A stretch of 64,000 bases of DNA from Pseudomonas sp. (GCA_007713455.1 VMRT01000009.1:186001-250000), one strand, 5' to 3'. Shown: positions 55,306 to 64,000, counted from the stretch's first letter. Notes: generated by a model from the letters alone, not told the origin. Numbers and translations are program-made.

Positions 55306-56048
55306 AGGCAACGCCGTGGGGACCGGCATTCCGTGGCGCGCGAAGATCACCGCGTAACTGCCATCCTCGACCATCGCAGCGATCTCCCGGTTGAAGGTGG
55401 CGATGATATCGCTCAGCCGAGGATGATCGCTGCGCACCACCAGCGAAAGCTCCACCCGCCGGAACTCGCCCGGCACGAAGCGGAGTGCATCCCGCTCATG
55501 TCCCAGTTCGCGCTCGAGAACGCAGTACGCTCGTCCTCCAGCGTCAGGTCGACGCGCCCGGCAATCACCATCTTTGCCGCCTGGACGAAGTTGGCGGAAT
55601 AGCCCTTCTGCAGGCGCGTATCCTCGTTCAGCTCGTCGCTGTACATGTAGCCCCGGCTCAGCGCAATCGGATGGCCAACCAAGCTGTCGAGCCCGTCGTA
55701 GCGGAAATTGCTCTCGCGACGCTGGACCCAGCGCATCCGGTTGCTCAGAAACGGGCGTGAGCTGAGCGTGTAGTCGACGCGCTTGACCGTCGGCCAGCCG
55801 TTGATCATGTCGTAGCTGCCGTTGCGCAGGCCCAGCAGAGCGCGCTCCCAGGGCACTTCGATGTATTCCACCTGATAACCCCCACGGCCGAGCGCGGTGC
55901 GGATGAGCTCGACCGACAACCCTTCCCCGGGCAGGCTGCGATCGGTGTAAGGCGGCCAGACGTTGCCGGCCAGACGAAGCACTTCGGCCGGCAACGATGC
56001 GCTTGCCAGCAGCAATATCAACCCGATGACCCGCCGTGTGCCCGACAA
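55303..56048 (-). pseudogene. Family 3 extracellular solute-binding protein, frameshifted
   Basis: A family 3 solute-binding protein (polar amino acids or related) of about 248 residues. It has a signal peptide (VIGLILLLASASLPA) and LRLAGNVWPPYTDRSLPGEGLSVELI at the mature N-terminus, then WERALLGLRNGSYDMINGWP. After LEDERT the frame is lost near 55526-55530. A one-base correction there lets the protein go on as CVLERELGHERDALRFVPGE to MPVPTALP and a TAG stop at 55303-55305. The start TTG at 56048 is uncertain. Without the correction it stops early after non-homologous residues. It could be a recent mutation or a sequencing error. Confidence 0.75.
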
Positions 56049-56193
56049 ATTCTCTCGCTCTTCTGGCGAAACGCTATCAGCTCCAATCAAAGCACAAAGC
56101 CCGCCAGTTGACGCCAGCGTCTCGTCGGATGTCGGGCTGCATCGGAAACGCGGCAGGAGTACCATCGCGCGTTTTCCGACGAGGTAAGCGCTG

Positions 56194-57375
56194 GTGCAGA
56201 CTGACGTGGTGGTAATCGGTGCCGGTGCGGCCGGTCTAATGTGCGCCTTCACCGCCGCTGCACGGGGCCGCCAGGTCTTGCTGCTGGACCACGCCAACAA
56301 GGCCGGCAAGAAGATCCTCATGTCCGGTGGCGGCCGCTGCAACTTCACCAACCTGTACACCGAGCCGTCGAATTTCCTCTCGAGTAACGCGCACTTCTGC
56401 AAGTCGGCGCTGGCGCGCTACACCCAGTGGGACTTCATCGAGATGGTCAGCCGTCACGGCGTGCCCTATCACGAGAAGAAGCTCGGTCAGCTGTTCTGCG
56501 ATAACAAGTCCAGCGACATCCTCGAGATGCTGCTGGACGAATGCGCGCAGACCGGCGTGGATCTGCGTCTGGACACCCCGGTCGAGTCGATCGAGAAGCA
56601 TGCTGAGGGATATCTGCTGTACACCGGCATCGGCCCGGTGCGCTGCCAATCGCTGGTAATCGCCACCGGCGGCCTTTCGATTCCGACCCTCGGCGCCAGC
56701 GGCTTCGGTTATCAGATCGCCCGCCAGTTCGGCCACAACGTGCTGCCGACACGCGCTGGACTGGTGCCTTTCACCATCACCGAGCCGCAGCTCAAGACGA
56801 TCTGCACCGAGCTGTCCGGCACCTCGGTAGAGGATTGCCTGGTCAGCTGCAACGGCCAGAGCTTTCGCGAAAACATCCTGTTCACCCATCGCGGGCTCTC
56901 CGGCCCGGCGATTCTGCAGATCTCGTCCTACTGGCAACCGGGGGATGTGGTGCACATCAACCTGCTGCCACATCTCGACCTCGGCGAGTGGCTGGCGACG
57001 CAGAAGCAGGAGCGCCCCAATGCAGAGTTGAAGACGCTGCTCGGCGAGGTTTTCACACGCAAGATGGCCGGGCTGCTCTGCGAGCACTGGTTCGCATCCA
57101 GACCGCTGAAGCAATACGTACCCAGCGAACTGGAAGCGATTGCCGAGAAGCTCGCAGACTGGCAGCTGGTACCGGCCGGCACCGAAGGGTATCGCACGGC
57201 AGAGGTGACGCTGGGCGGGGTAGATACGCGGGAAGTGTCATCCAAGACCATGGAATCGCAGAAATCAGCAGGGCTGTACTTCATCGGCGAGGTGCTGGAC
57301 GTTACCGGCCACCTGGGTGGTTTCAACTTCCAGTGGGCTTGGGCATCGGCCTACGCCGCAGGCCAGTTCGCCTAG
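56194..57375 (+). CDS. NAD(P)/FAD-dependent oxidoreductase, HI0933/YhiN family
   Basis: A 393-residue flavoprotein. The N-terminal FAD motif is VVVIGAGAAGLMCAFTAAARG (residues 5-25), followed by KKILMSGGGRCNFTN, diagnostic for the HI0933/YhiN (BaiN-like) group, and a C-terminal EVLDVTGHLGGFNFQWAWASAYAAG. The fold is known but the physiological substrate is not. The GTG at 56194 follows GAGG. It is divergent from the broken binding-protein gene and probably monocistronic. Confidence 0.9.
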   Translation: MQTDVVVIGAGAAGLMCAFTAAARGRQVLLLDHANKAGKKILMSGGGRCNFTNLYTEPSNFLSSNAHFCKSALARYTQWDFIEMVSRHGVPYHEKKLGQLFCDNKSSDILEMLLDECAQTGVDLRLDTPVESIEKHAEGYLLYTGIGPVRCQSLVIATGGLSIPTLGASGFGYQIARQFGHNVLPTRAGLVPFTITEPQLKTICTELSGTSVEDCLVSCNGQSFRENILFTHRGLSGPAILQISSYWQPGDVVHINLLPHLDLGEWLATQKQERPNAELKTLLGEVFTRKMAGLLCEHWFASRPLKQYVPSELEAIAEKLADWQLVPAGTEGYRTAEVTLGGVDTREVSSKTMESQKSAGLYFIGEVLDVTGHLGGFNFQWAWASAYAAGQFA

Positions 57376-57399
57376 CCTGCGCGACGCCGAATCGACGAT

Positions 57400-57582
57400 C
57401 TACTCGTTGGCCTGGTTGGACGGCGGCGAAATTTCCCGCGGCCCGGCAGGATCGGTCGCGGTGTTCTGATATTCCTGCTGGTTGCGGGTATTGTTGTCCA
57501 GTGCCGATCTTTCGTCATCCGGCGAGCAACCGGCCAGAGCCAGCGCGGTCAGCGCACCGGCGAATGCAAATTTCCACTTCAT
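57400..57582 (-). CDS. Small predicted lipoprotein
   Basis: A 60-residue protein with a lipoprotein signal: KFAFAGALTALALAGC, lipobox LAGC, lipidated Cys19. The 41-residue mature part is polar and disordered-looking (SPDDERSALDNNTRNQQ). I do not recognise a family. Ribosome site AGGAGA. It lies downstream of another small lipoprotein on the same strand, and a hairpin (57601-57625) separates them. The mature part is too short for a fold prediction. Confidence 0.68.
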   Translation of the reverse strand: MKWKFAFAGALTALALAGCSPDDERSALDNNTRNQQEYQNTATDPAGPREISPPSNQANE

Positions 57583-57600
57583 CGCTGTCTCCTGCTGAAG

Positions 57601-57625
57601 GCACTCCGCAGTCAGCGCGGAGTGC
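57601..57625 (-). other. Hairpin between two lipoprotein genes
   Basis: A perfect 9-bp stem GCACTCCGC/GCGGAGTGC with a 7-base loop and no T run. It may end or stabilise the upstream lipoprotein mRNA. Confidence 0.45.
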
Positions 57626-57646
57626 CCGGATCAGGTGGTGCCGAAC

Positions 57647-57952
57647 TTACTGCGAAGTACCGGTGCCAGTGCTCGGCGCGGTGCCGGAGCCGGACTCGGT
57701 GCCCAGGCCGCTGCCGTTGTCGGCTGGCGGAGTAGCCATGCCACCGGAAGTGCCGGTGCCAGTTCCGGTGCTCGGCGCAGTGCCGGTCCCGGTGCCGGTG
57801 TCTGCTGGCGGAGTGGTGGTATCAGTGGAGGGTGCGGCAGGCTGCTCGGTAGTCGCCGGCGGCGGGGTCGGCTCGCGCTCGCGATCCTCATCCGGGCCGC
57901 AACCGACCAACAGGAGCCCGAGTACGGGGGGCAGCAGATAGGTAAGACGCAT
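57647..57952 (-). CDS. Low-complexity Thr/Pro/Gly-rich lipoprotein
   Basis: A 101-residue lipoprotein. Signal with lipobox LVGC (Cys18), then a highly repetitive mature region rich in Thr, Gly, Pro and Ala, with GTAPSTGTGT occurring twice (about residues 57-66 and 90-99). The DNA carries the matching direct repeats, so length variation between strains is likely. It has a very good ribosome site (GGAGG). No enzymatic domain is visible; it could be a spacer-like envelope lipoprotein. Confidence 0.7.
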   Translation of the reverse strand: MRLTYLLPPVLGLLLVGCGPDEDREREPTPPPATTEQPAAPSTDTTTPPADTGTGTGTAPSTGTGTGTSGGMATPPADNGSGLGTESGSGTAPSTGTGTSQ

Positions 57953-58102
57953 GGTTAACCTCCTTCAGAGTGGTCCGGCAGTGGCCGGCGAATTCTTGAA
58001 TCAGCAGATTCACAGAAGGTTGACCTTGGTTTGGCGCAAGAGTGCCCTGCCCAGCCGTCGAAGCCCAGCGCCGAAGCATCGGCGCGACGAGCGTCGTACT
58101 CG

Positions 58103-60325
58103 TTACGCGACCGCCGGCTGCACCGGGCGCAGCCGCCAGAGACCTTCGACGCAGTGCTCGCCGTCGAACAATGCCTGAAGTTCCGTAGCCGGCCGTGGCC
58201 GGCTGAACCAATAGCCTTGCACCAGCTGGCAGCCCTCGGCCACGAGGAACGCCACCTGCTCGGGGTGCTCCACGCCTTCGGCAACGACAGCCAGTCCCAG
58301 GCTCTGGCCAAGTCCGATGACGGCGCGACTGATCGCCACCGAGTCGGCATCGTCCGGTGCGGCGGCAATGAAGCTGCGATCGACCTTTAGCACATGCAGC
58401 GGGTAACGTTTGAGGTAACCGAGCGAACAATAGCCAGTACCGAAGTCGTCCAGCGCCAGGCGAACACCCAGCGCGGCAATCTCGTGCAGCGCGCCCATCA
58501 TCAGCTCGCTGTCCTGCATCAAAAGCGTCTCGGTGATCTCCAGCAGCAGGCTCGCGGGCGGCAGTCCGGTTTCACGCAGCACACGGGCCAGCAGCGCGGC
58601 GAAACCTGGCTGCTGCAGCTGACGAATCGAAAGGTTGACCGCACAGTACAGCTGGCTCTGACCCGCCAGCTGCCAGCGGCGCACCTGACAGCAGGCCTCG
58701 CGCAGCACCCACTCACCAACCCGGACGATCTCGCGCGACTCTTCCAGCACCGGAATGAATTCATTGGGCGCCACCGGCTGGTTATTGAAGCGCCAGCGCA
58801 GCAGCGCTTCAACGCCGACCAGATAGGGTTGATCGCCTGCTACACGGCAGATCGGCTGATAGTGCAAGGTGAATTCGCGGCGCGTCAGCGCCTGCGCCAG
58901 TGCGCTCTCGAGCTCCAGCTGGCGCGCCGCCTTGGAATGCAGGCCATCGCAGAACAGCGCGAATTGGTCCTTGCCGGCGCTCTTGGCCCGGTACAGCGCG
59001 AGATCAGCCGCCTGCAGCGCGTTCAGCGCCTGGCCGTCACGCTGCAAGGGCGCGATGCCGATGCTGGCGCTGACCGACAGCGTTCGCTCGCCGAGCTGCA
59101 ACGGCTGACGCAGCGCGACCAGCATCCGTTGCGCCACACGCTCGGCATCGGCCTCGCAGGCCAGATCGCCGAGCAGGGCGACGAACTCATCGCCGCCGAA
59201 GCGTGCAAGGTGATCGCCGGGGCGCAGGCAGCGCAGCAAGCGCTGCGCCACCTCGACCAGCACCTGGTCGCCGGCGCCATGCCCGAGACTGTCGTTGATC
59301 AGCTTGAAGCGGTCCAGGTCCACGAACAGCAACGCGGCAGCGCGTCCATGGGGACGCTGCTGCACCTCCTTGAGCAGCTCCTCGAGGTGCAGGCGGTTGG
59401 CCAGGCCAGTCAGCGCATCGTGACGTGCCGCGTGACGCGAGCAGTCTTCGGCGGCCTTGCGCGCGCTGATGTCGGTCTGCGAACCGGCCATGCGCAAGGT
59501 CCCCAGCTCGCAGCGTTCGGCCACACCGCGCACCAGCACCCAGAGGTACTCACCGCGCTCGGTACGGACGCGGTACTCGTGAACCAGCGAAGGGCTGCGC
59601 CCGTTCAGGTGGTCGGCGATGGCCTCGCGCAACCCGGGCAGATCGTCCGGGTGCACCCGTTCGAACCAGCTGCGGCTGCAATAACTGGGTTGTGCTGGCA
59701 TTGCCAGCATGGCGGTCCAGCGCTCGGAAAGGTGCAGCCGGTCATGCTCGACGTCCCACTCCCAGATGCCGTCTTCGGAGCCGCGCAACGCGCGCGTCAG
59801 GCGCGCTTCGCTGTCCTCCAGCGCATGTCGCTGCGCCGCACTGTAGGTGTCGATGGCGAGAATCATGTCGAAGAAAACGATCTTCAGCAGGCTGTCGTAA
59901 ACCGCATGCTGCTCGTCGTCGCCTACCAGGGCGCGCAGCATTTCCGACAGATACAGCCGGTAAGCCCCGAGATACCACTCCAGGTCGACGCCGACGCGCT
60001 GATGCACCAGCCCGACCAGCAGGCGATCACGCACATAGTCGCGCTCATATGGCCCGTTCCAGAGGCGGCGGTAGTACTCCTGCTGGCGCTGCTTGAGGCG
60101 TGTCAGACCGGCACGATCGCTGCGCATCGCTGACGGCTGGCCGAAGTCGGCAAGGTGTTCGTAGAGTTTTTCGATGAAGACCCGATGCGCCGGCTCGAGC
60201 TCAGCCGCCGCCCGGTTAAGGCGCAGCGCGTCGCTAGCTTGCCATTGCAGGAAACGCTTGCGCGTAAGGATCTGGTCGAGGCCCAGCCCGACTCGTTGCA
60301 ACAGCGCCTTCAGCTCGTCTTCCAT
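58103..60325 (-). CDS. Globin-sensor, PAS, GGDEF and EAL protein (c-di-GMP turnover)
   Basis: A 740-residue signalling protein. Globin-coupled sensor about 15-165, with the likely haem-proximal His108 in VGLVHQRVGVDL; PAS about 175-290; GGDEF about 300-455 with an intact FGGDEF motif (376-381) and RPGD inhibitory site (368-371) five residues before it; EAL about 470-715 with EALLRW, NLSIRQ, ITET, LDDFGTG, KVDRSF, AEGVE and QGYWFSRP all intact. Both cyclase and phosphodiesterase may be active, controlled by O2 or another haem ligand. An in-frame ATG at 60430 would add 35 basic residues without a ribosome site, so the ATG at 60325 is preferred. Confidence 0.88.
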   Translation of the reverse strand: MEDELKALLQRVGLGLDQILTRKRFLQWQASDALRLNRAAAELEPAHRVFIEKLYEHLADFGQPSAMRSDRAGLTRLKQRQQEYYRRLWNGPYERDYVRDRLLVGLVHQRVGVDLEWYLGAYRLYLSEMLRALVGDDEQHAVYDSLLKIVFFDMILAIDTYSAAQRHALEDSEARLTRALRGSEDGIWEWDVEHDRLHLSERWTAMLAMPAQPSYCSRSWFERVHPDDLPGLREAIADHLNGRSPSLVHEYRVRTERGEYLWVLVRGVAERCELGTLRMAGSQTDISARKAAEDCSRHAARHDALTGLANRLHLEELLKEVQQRPHGRAAALLFVDLDRFKLINDSLGHGAGDQVLVEVAQRLLRCLRPGDHLARFGGDEFVALLGDLACEADAERVAQRMLVALRQPLQLGERTLSVSASIGIAPLQRDGQALNALQAADLALYRAKSAGKDQFALFCDGLHSKAARQLELESALAQALTRREFTLHYQPICRVAGDQPYLVGVEALLRWRFNNQPVAPNEFIPVLEESREIVRVGEWVLREACCQVRRWQLAGQSQLYCAVNLSIRQLQQPGFAALLARVLRETGLPPASLLLEITETLLMQDSELMMGALHEIAALGVRLALDDFGTGYCSLGYLKRYPLHVLKVDRSFIAAAPDDADSVAISRAVIGLGQSLGLAVVAEGVEHPEQVAFLVAEGCQLVQGYWFSRPRPATELQALFDGEHCVEGLWRLRPVQPAVA

Positions 60326-60546
60326 GCCTTTCCCGATGCGATGGCCCGCCCGGCGCGCCCACCTTCGCTTGGCTTTCTGCCAGTCAGGGGCGACGATCAG
60401 GTGTGGTACCAGTTGATGCCATAAAGCCATCTAGGGTCGCAGTGGCGCTTCGTCGCATTATTGATGCAAGTCAGCGAAGCGATGGGTCCGGGGACAGACG
60501 ATAGTCGGGCTGCCGAGGCAGGACGCCCCGGCAGCCCATCCGGTAC

Positions 60547-61020
60547 TCAGGCCGCCAGCTTGGCGGTGAGCTCCTTTTTGAGGCGGGCGCGCAGTTCGCT
60601 CATCTGCTCACCCATTTCCTCGAGACGCTTGGCATCGAAAAGCTCGCGTGCCTGCGGGAACATTTCCGATTCCTCTTCCTCGATATGGTGCTCGAGCAGC
60701 TCCTTGCACACCTTGGCGCGACCGGAGAATTCGAGGCTACCGGGATCGGTTGCCTTCAGATCCGGCAGTACCAGTGCATCCACCGCACGGTGTTCTTCCT
60801 TGGCCTCGTGGTACATCTTTGCTTCTTCCTTGCCGCCAGCTTCCTTGTAGGCGGGATAGAGAATCTGCTCTTCCAGCTGGGTATGGATGGTGACTTCCAT
60901 TTCCAGCTTGCTCAGCAGCTCGGTGCGTGTCTTCACGGCACGCTCGGTGGAATCGGTCAGGCGCGTCAGCAGGTCCTTCACGCGCTCATGATCCTCAATC
61001 AACAGGTCGATGGCGTTCAT
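60547..61020 (-). CDS. Hemerythrin-domain protein
   Basis: A 157-residue four-helix protein. The hemerythrin motifs are IEDHERVKDLL (His10), EVTIHTQLEEQILYP (HxxxE), EAKEEHRAVD and LLEHHIEEEESEMFP (HxxxE/D), enough ligands for a di-iron centre. Similar proteins have been linked to oxygen, NO or oxidative stress in bacteria. Ribosome site AGAGGA. It stands alone between a c-di-GMP protein and the DUF3509 gene. Confidence 0.9.
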   Translation of the reverse strand: MNAIDLLIEDHERVKDLLTRLTDSTERAVKTRTELLSKLEMEVTIHTQLEEQILYPAYKEAGGKEEAKMYHEAKEEHRAVDALVLPDLKATDPGSLEFSGRAKVCKELLEHHIEEEESEMFPQARELFDAKRLEEMGEQMSELRARLKKELTAKLAA

Positions 61021-61111
61021 GTGGCTATCCTCTTCGGCTTCACGGCAAACGAACCGGGCTCTGCGACCCGGTGTCGAAAAATATGGCTGCGGTCATCCGC
61101 AGCCGAGCGGC

Positions 61112-61390
61112 TCAGGCGTACTCGTAGGTCGGCAGTGCGGTACGGCTCTGGCTCTGCAGATGTGCGATGGAAGGCGACATCCCCGCCTCCAGCGCGAGGT
61201 CCCGGCGTACCGAGCTGACGACCCATTCCAGTTGCATCCGGGTCTGGGTCTGGCCCTTGGAAAGCGCTCGCTTGACCAGAACACGGTCGTCGTTGCGCAG
61301 GGTTAGCAGCAGCCCGCCATCCGGGCGGGGCTCGGTGAGCACTTCGAACTCAGGGAATGCGGCAGTGAGGAATTGTTGTGCAGCGGTCAT
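61112..61390 (-). CDS. DUF3509 family protein
   Basis: A 92-residue protein resembling the small Pseudomonas-restricted DUF3509 family: AAFPEFEVLTEPRPDGGLLLTLRND, then a basic helix-like segment RALSKGQTQTRMQLEWVVSSVRRDLA. Function unknown. The ATG at 61390 follows GGAGT. It supports a Pseudomonadaceae origin for the window. Confidence 0.8.
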   Translation of the reverse strand: MTAAQQFLTAAFPEFEVLTEPRPDGGLLLTLRNDDRVLVKRALSKGQTQTRMQLEWVVSSVRRDLALEAGMSPSIAHLQSQSRTALPTYEYA

Positions 61391-61567
61391 TGTTCTGTAC
61401 TCCAATAAGTTCCAGCGAACCTAACGGAGCAGCGTTCGTGCCAACCTAACCAATGATTTTTTATCTAACAAAAACAATAACTTATGAAATTACGCCCAGG
61501 CATTAAGCCGTGCAAAACGCAATACGAAGCGTGATGCAGGTTGCATTCTGCGGTCTGCATTGGCCGT

Positions 61568-62182
61568 TCAGCCTTTACGCCAGACACTCGCTAGCCAAGG
61601 TTGTTCCTCCCGTGGCAGCCCGGCGGGGCGGTAGTAGTGCTCCAGTTCGACGAAACCGGCGGCCAGCAGGCGTTCGCGCCAAGTTGGCCAGGCATACCAG
61701 ACGCCGTAGCGATCGCCGCTCCAGCCCTCCTGGTCCTGACCGCGCGGGTTGGAGCAGAACAACACCCCACCCGGCTTCAAGCTATCGCTCAGCTGCAAAA
61801 GAACCCTGGGCAACTCGGTGCTAGGCACGTGAAACAGCACCGCATTGGCAAAGATGCCATCGAACGATTGGGCCGGAAGCTCCAGTTGCAGCAGATCCTG
61901 ATGCCAGACTTCACAGCCACTGTCGGCGCGAGCCATCTCGACGAACGCCTCTGTTCCATCGAGACCTATCGCCACATGCCCACGGGTTCTCAGGGTCTTC
62001 AGATCACGACCTGGGCCGCAGCCGAGGTCGAGGATGCGCAGCGGCGGTTCTGCCTGAATGTGACGCAGAAGGGCATCGATGTTCTGGCTGACGTCGTGGT
62101 CGAGCGTACCCTCGCGGAAAGCCTCTGCATTGAGGCGGTAGTAATCGAGCGTGCGCTGCGCGGCGGCCTCGGTATCGTTCAT
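61568..62182 (-). CDS. Class I SAM-dependent methyltransferase
   Basis: A 204-residue methyltransferase. Motif I is ILDLGCGPGRDLKTL (about 49-63), motif II-like acidic residue in AIGLDGTEAFVEMA, and the post-I segment FDGIFANAVLFHVP. The substrate is unknown. The ATG at 62182 follows GGAG. It stands alone. The next 311 bases (62183-62493) hold a small GC-rich repeat (CCCCCGGCTA-like units near 62269-62310) and no gene. Confidence 0.88.
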   Translation of the reverse strand: MNDTEAAAQRTLDYYRLNAEAFREGTLDHDVSQNIDALLRHIQAEPPLRILDLGCGPGRDLKTLRTRGHVAIGLDGTEAFVEMARADSGCEVWHQDLLQLELPAQSFDGIFANAVLFHVPSTELPRVLLQLSDSLKPGGVLFCSNPRGQDQEGWSGDRYGVWYAWPTWRERLLAAGFVELEHYYRPAGLPREEQPWLASVWRKG

Positions 62183-62493
62183 GGGCGACTCCAGCAAGAG
62201 AATGGCGCAACCCTAGCGCGGCCTCGAGCCTGGGGCCAGTGCTGCGACCGACCTGTACTGCCGGTCAGGCACCCCCGGCTGCGCCCCGGCTAGGCGCCCC
62301 CGGCTAAGGTAGGCATTGAGCGTTGCGCCTGGAACGGCGAGGATGCCACCCACAACGTGCGCCAGCGCACAGCCGCCGGTAGAAAGCGACGACCGTCCGG
62401 CTGCAGGACTGAAACTTGCAGCGCGTAACCTGTCGAAATCCTGTCCGGCTCTACAACGGCTGGAATGCAGCGAAACGCAACATCGAGACCACC

Positions 62494-62874
62494 ATGAACC
62501 ACGCACTGCCGAAAATCGTTCTGCTCGTCGAAGACGAGCCGCATATCCTCAGCCTGCTCTCGGACTATCTGGCCAGCGAGGGCTACCAGGTACTGGAAGC
62601 GGACAGCGCGCCCAAGGCATTCGAAATCCTGGCGACCAAACCGCAGCTGGATCTGTTGGTAACCGACTTCCGCCTGCCCGGCAATGTATCCGGCGTGATG
62701 ATCGCCGAGCCGGCACTCAAGCTGCGGCCCGACCTCAAGGTGATCTTCATCAGCGGCTATCCGATCGAAATCTATGAATCGGGCAGCCCCATTGCGCGCT
62801 CGGCGCCGGTGCTGGCCAAGCCCTTCGCCCTGGACACGCTGCACAGCCAGATTCAGGCATTGCTCGCCAGCTGA
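62494..62874 (+). CDS. Single-domain response regulator (CheY-like receiver)
   Basis: A 126-residue receiver domain with no output domain. The acidic pocket is VEDEPH, the phosphoacceptor Asp lies in LLVTDFRLPG, a switch Ser is in VIFISGYP, and the conserved Lys is in LAKPFAL. It is probably a phosphorelay component; no cognate kinase lies in the window. The ATG at 62494 is preceded by a modest GAGA site. Confidence 0.88.
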   Translation: MNHALPKIVLLVEDEPHILSLLSDYLASEGYQVLEADSAPKAFEILATKPQLDLLVTDFRLPGNVSGVMIAEPALKLRPDLKVIFISGYPIEIYESGSPIARSAPVLAKPFALDTLHSQIQALLAS

Positions 62875-62893
62875 CCGACACTGCGCCGAAACG

Positions 62894-62920
62894 AAAAAGC
62901 CCGCATAGCGCGGGCTTTTT
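62894..62920. terminator. Bidirectional terminator between receiver gene and fda
   Basis: The symmetric sequence AAAAAGCCCGC...GCGGGCTTTTT has a GC stem flanked by A and T runs, so it can stop transcription from both the receiver gene and the convergent aldolase gene. Confidence 0.92.
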
Positions 62921-62934
62921 CACGTCTGGACGGA

Positions 62935-63999
62935 TCAGTTGATCTTCGGGTCCAGTTCGCCGCTGGCGTAGCGCTGGAACATGCCTTCCAGGGAGATCGG
63001 CTTGATCTTGCTGGCGTTACCGGCGGTACCGAAGGCCTCGTAGCGGGCGATACAGATGTCGCGCATGGCCGAGACGGTCTTGGCGAAGTACTTGCGCGGG
63101 TCGAACTCGCTGGGGTTCTTCGCCATGAACTCGCGAATCGCGCCGGTGGAGGCCAGACGCAGGTCGGTGTCGATGTTGACCTTGCGCACGCCGTACTTGA
63201 TGCCCTCGACGATTTCTTCGACCGGCACGCCGTAGGTTTCGCCGATTTCACCACCGTACTGGTTGATGATCTGCAGCCACTCCTGCGGTACCGACGAGGA
63301 GCCATGCATCACCAGATGGGTGTCCGGGATGCGCGCATGGATTTCCTTGATGCGCTGGATCGAAAGGGTGTCGCCGGTCGGCGGCTTGGTGAACTTGTAA
63401 GCGCCATGGCTGGTGCCGATGGCGATCGCCAGGGCATCGACCTTGGTCTTGGCGACGAAGTCGGCGGCTTCTTCCGGATCGGTCAGCAGCTGGCTGTGGT
63501 CCAGTACGCCCTCGGCACCGACGCCGTCTTCCTCGCCGGCCATACCGGTTTCCAGGCTGCCCAGGCAACCCAGCTCGCCTTCCACGGAAACGCCGCAGGC
63601 ATGGGCAAACGCCACGGTCTGCTGGGTCACGCGCACGTTGTAGTCGTAGTCGGCCGGGGTCTTGCCGTCCGCCTGCAGCGAACCATCCATCATCACGGAA
63701 GAGAAGCCCAGCTGGATCGAGCGCTGGCAGACATCCGGGCTGGTGCCGTGGTCCTGGTGCATGCACACCGGGATGTGCGGGAATTCTTCGATCGCCGCCA
63801 GGATCAGATGACGCAGGAACGGCGCGCCAGCGTATTTGCGCGCACCGGCGGAAGCCTGGACGATCACCGGGGAGTCGGTCTTGTCAGCCGCTTCCATGAT
63901 GGCGCGCATCTGCTCGAGGTTGTTGACGTTGAAGGCCGGCACGCCGTAGCCGAACTCGGCGGCGTGGTCGAGCATCTGGCGCATGCTGATGAGTGCCAT
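62935..63999 (-). CDS. fda: Fructose-bisphosphate aldolase, class II
   Basis: A 354-residue class II aldolase, complete within the window (the start ATG ends one base before the window end). Zinc-binding and catalytic parts are visible: [43 protein letters not shown] and [12 protein letters not shown]. It is of the Calvin-cycle subtype used by Pseudomonas in gluconeogenesis and lower glycolysis. It is transcribed away from the receiver gene's end and shares a terminator with it. The promoter lies outside the window. Confidence 0.97.
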   Translation of the reverse strand: MALISMRQMLDHAAEFGYGVPAFNVNNLEQMRAIMEAADKTDSPVIVQASAGARKYAGAPFLRHLILAAIEEFPHIPVCMHQDHGTSPDVCQRSIQLGFSSVMMDGSLQADGKTPADYDYNVRVTQQTVAFAHACGVSVEGELGCLGSLETGMAGEEDGVGAEGVLDHSQLLTDPEEAADFVAKTKVDALAIAIGTSHGAYKFTKPPTGDTLSIQRIKEIHARIPDTHLVMHGSSSVPQEWLQIINQYGGEIGETYGVPVEEIVEGIKYGVRKVNIDTDLRLASTGAIREFMAKNPSEFDPRKYFAKTVSAMRDICIARYEAFGTAGNASKIKPISLEGMFQRYASGELDPKIN

Positions 64000-64000
64000 G

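Noticed and set aside
57647..57952. Possible CRISPR or satellite array suggested by repeated GGTGCCGGTGCC-like units
   Set aside because: The repeats are in-frame codons of a low-complexity lipoprotein, with no unique spacers of regular length.
62269..62310. GC-rich repeated CCCCCGGCTA-like units as a possible attachment site
   Set aside because: They are short, imperfect and not associated with an integrase or tRNA gene.

Overview
The window is high-GC, densely coded gammaproteobacterial chromosome. It looks like Pseudomonadaceae, most likely the Pseudomonas (Stutzerimonas) stutzeri group. The basis is OprD-type porin, GlcB, the DUF3509 family, the DbpA, YccS-like and RarD sets, class II fructose-bisphosphate aldolase and codon use. 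The exact species is an inference. No rRNA, tRNA, CRISPR array, prophage or complete insertion sequence was seen.

Layout. 1-3.5 kb: end of a short-chain dehydrogenase, then a membrane-quality operon (NfeD protease, slipin, LEA-type lipoprotein). 3.5-5.1 kb: OprD-family porin behind a strong promoter. 5.1-7.1 kb: aldose-1-epimerase-like protein and a 2-hydroxyacid dehydrogenase. 7.1-11.5 kb: iron-uptake operon (TonB receptor, DUF3649, PepSY protein, DUF3325). 11.5-34.5 kb: a large hexuronate/aldarate region, interrupted at 24.4-27.4 kb by a hipBA toxin-antitoxin pair with AT-rich flanks and an azlCD exporter. 34.5-36.9 kb: trehalase plus glucose-dehydrogenase-like SDR. 37-41 kb: RarD, a GcvR-like ACT protein, malate synthase G. 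41-44.4 kb: chemoreceptor, frameshifted porin, small PstS-like protein. 44.5-50 kb: CNMP-CBS-DUF294 protein, exonuclease and a DUF4212/Na+ symporter. 50.7-57.4 kb: retropepsin-like protein, DbpA, FUSC membrane protein, a MITE-like hairpin element, a frameshifted solute-binding protein and a flavoprotein. 57.4-64 kb: two lipoproteins, a globin-PAS-GGDEF-EAL protein, hemerythrin, DUF3509, a methyltransferase, a stand-alone receiver protein and fructose-bisphosphate aldolase.

The 11.5-34.5 kb block encodes a complete oxidative uronate route. Uronate dehydrogenase and an SMP-30 lactonase make aldarates from glucuronate/galacturonate. GarD, two glucarate-dehydratase homologues and an L-talarate/galactarate-dehydratase homologue dehydrate aldarates. 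5-Dehydro-4-deoxyglucarate dehydratase and 2-oxoglutarate-semialdehyde dehydrogenase finish at 2-oxoglutarate. Uptake is by a TRAP transporter and a tripartite tricarboxylate (TctCBA) transporter, probably with the OprD porin at 3.8-5.1 kb. I found a 13-bp motif, GTYRTNNKACRAC, at six promoter-proximal sites: before the porin, kdgD, gudD2-tctCBA, udh (two sites) and the GntR regulator at 33.7-34.4 kb. This suggests one GntR regulon joining all of these units, and it is the most interesting signal in the window.

Other notable signals are a second glucarate dehydratase with a rebuilt substrate loop, a 162-bp inverted-repeat element whose two ends supply the stop codons of both flanking convergent genes, two frameshifted transport genes, and a near-consensus sigma-28 promoter in front of the chemoreceptor-porin-binding-protein operon.
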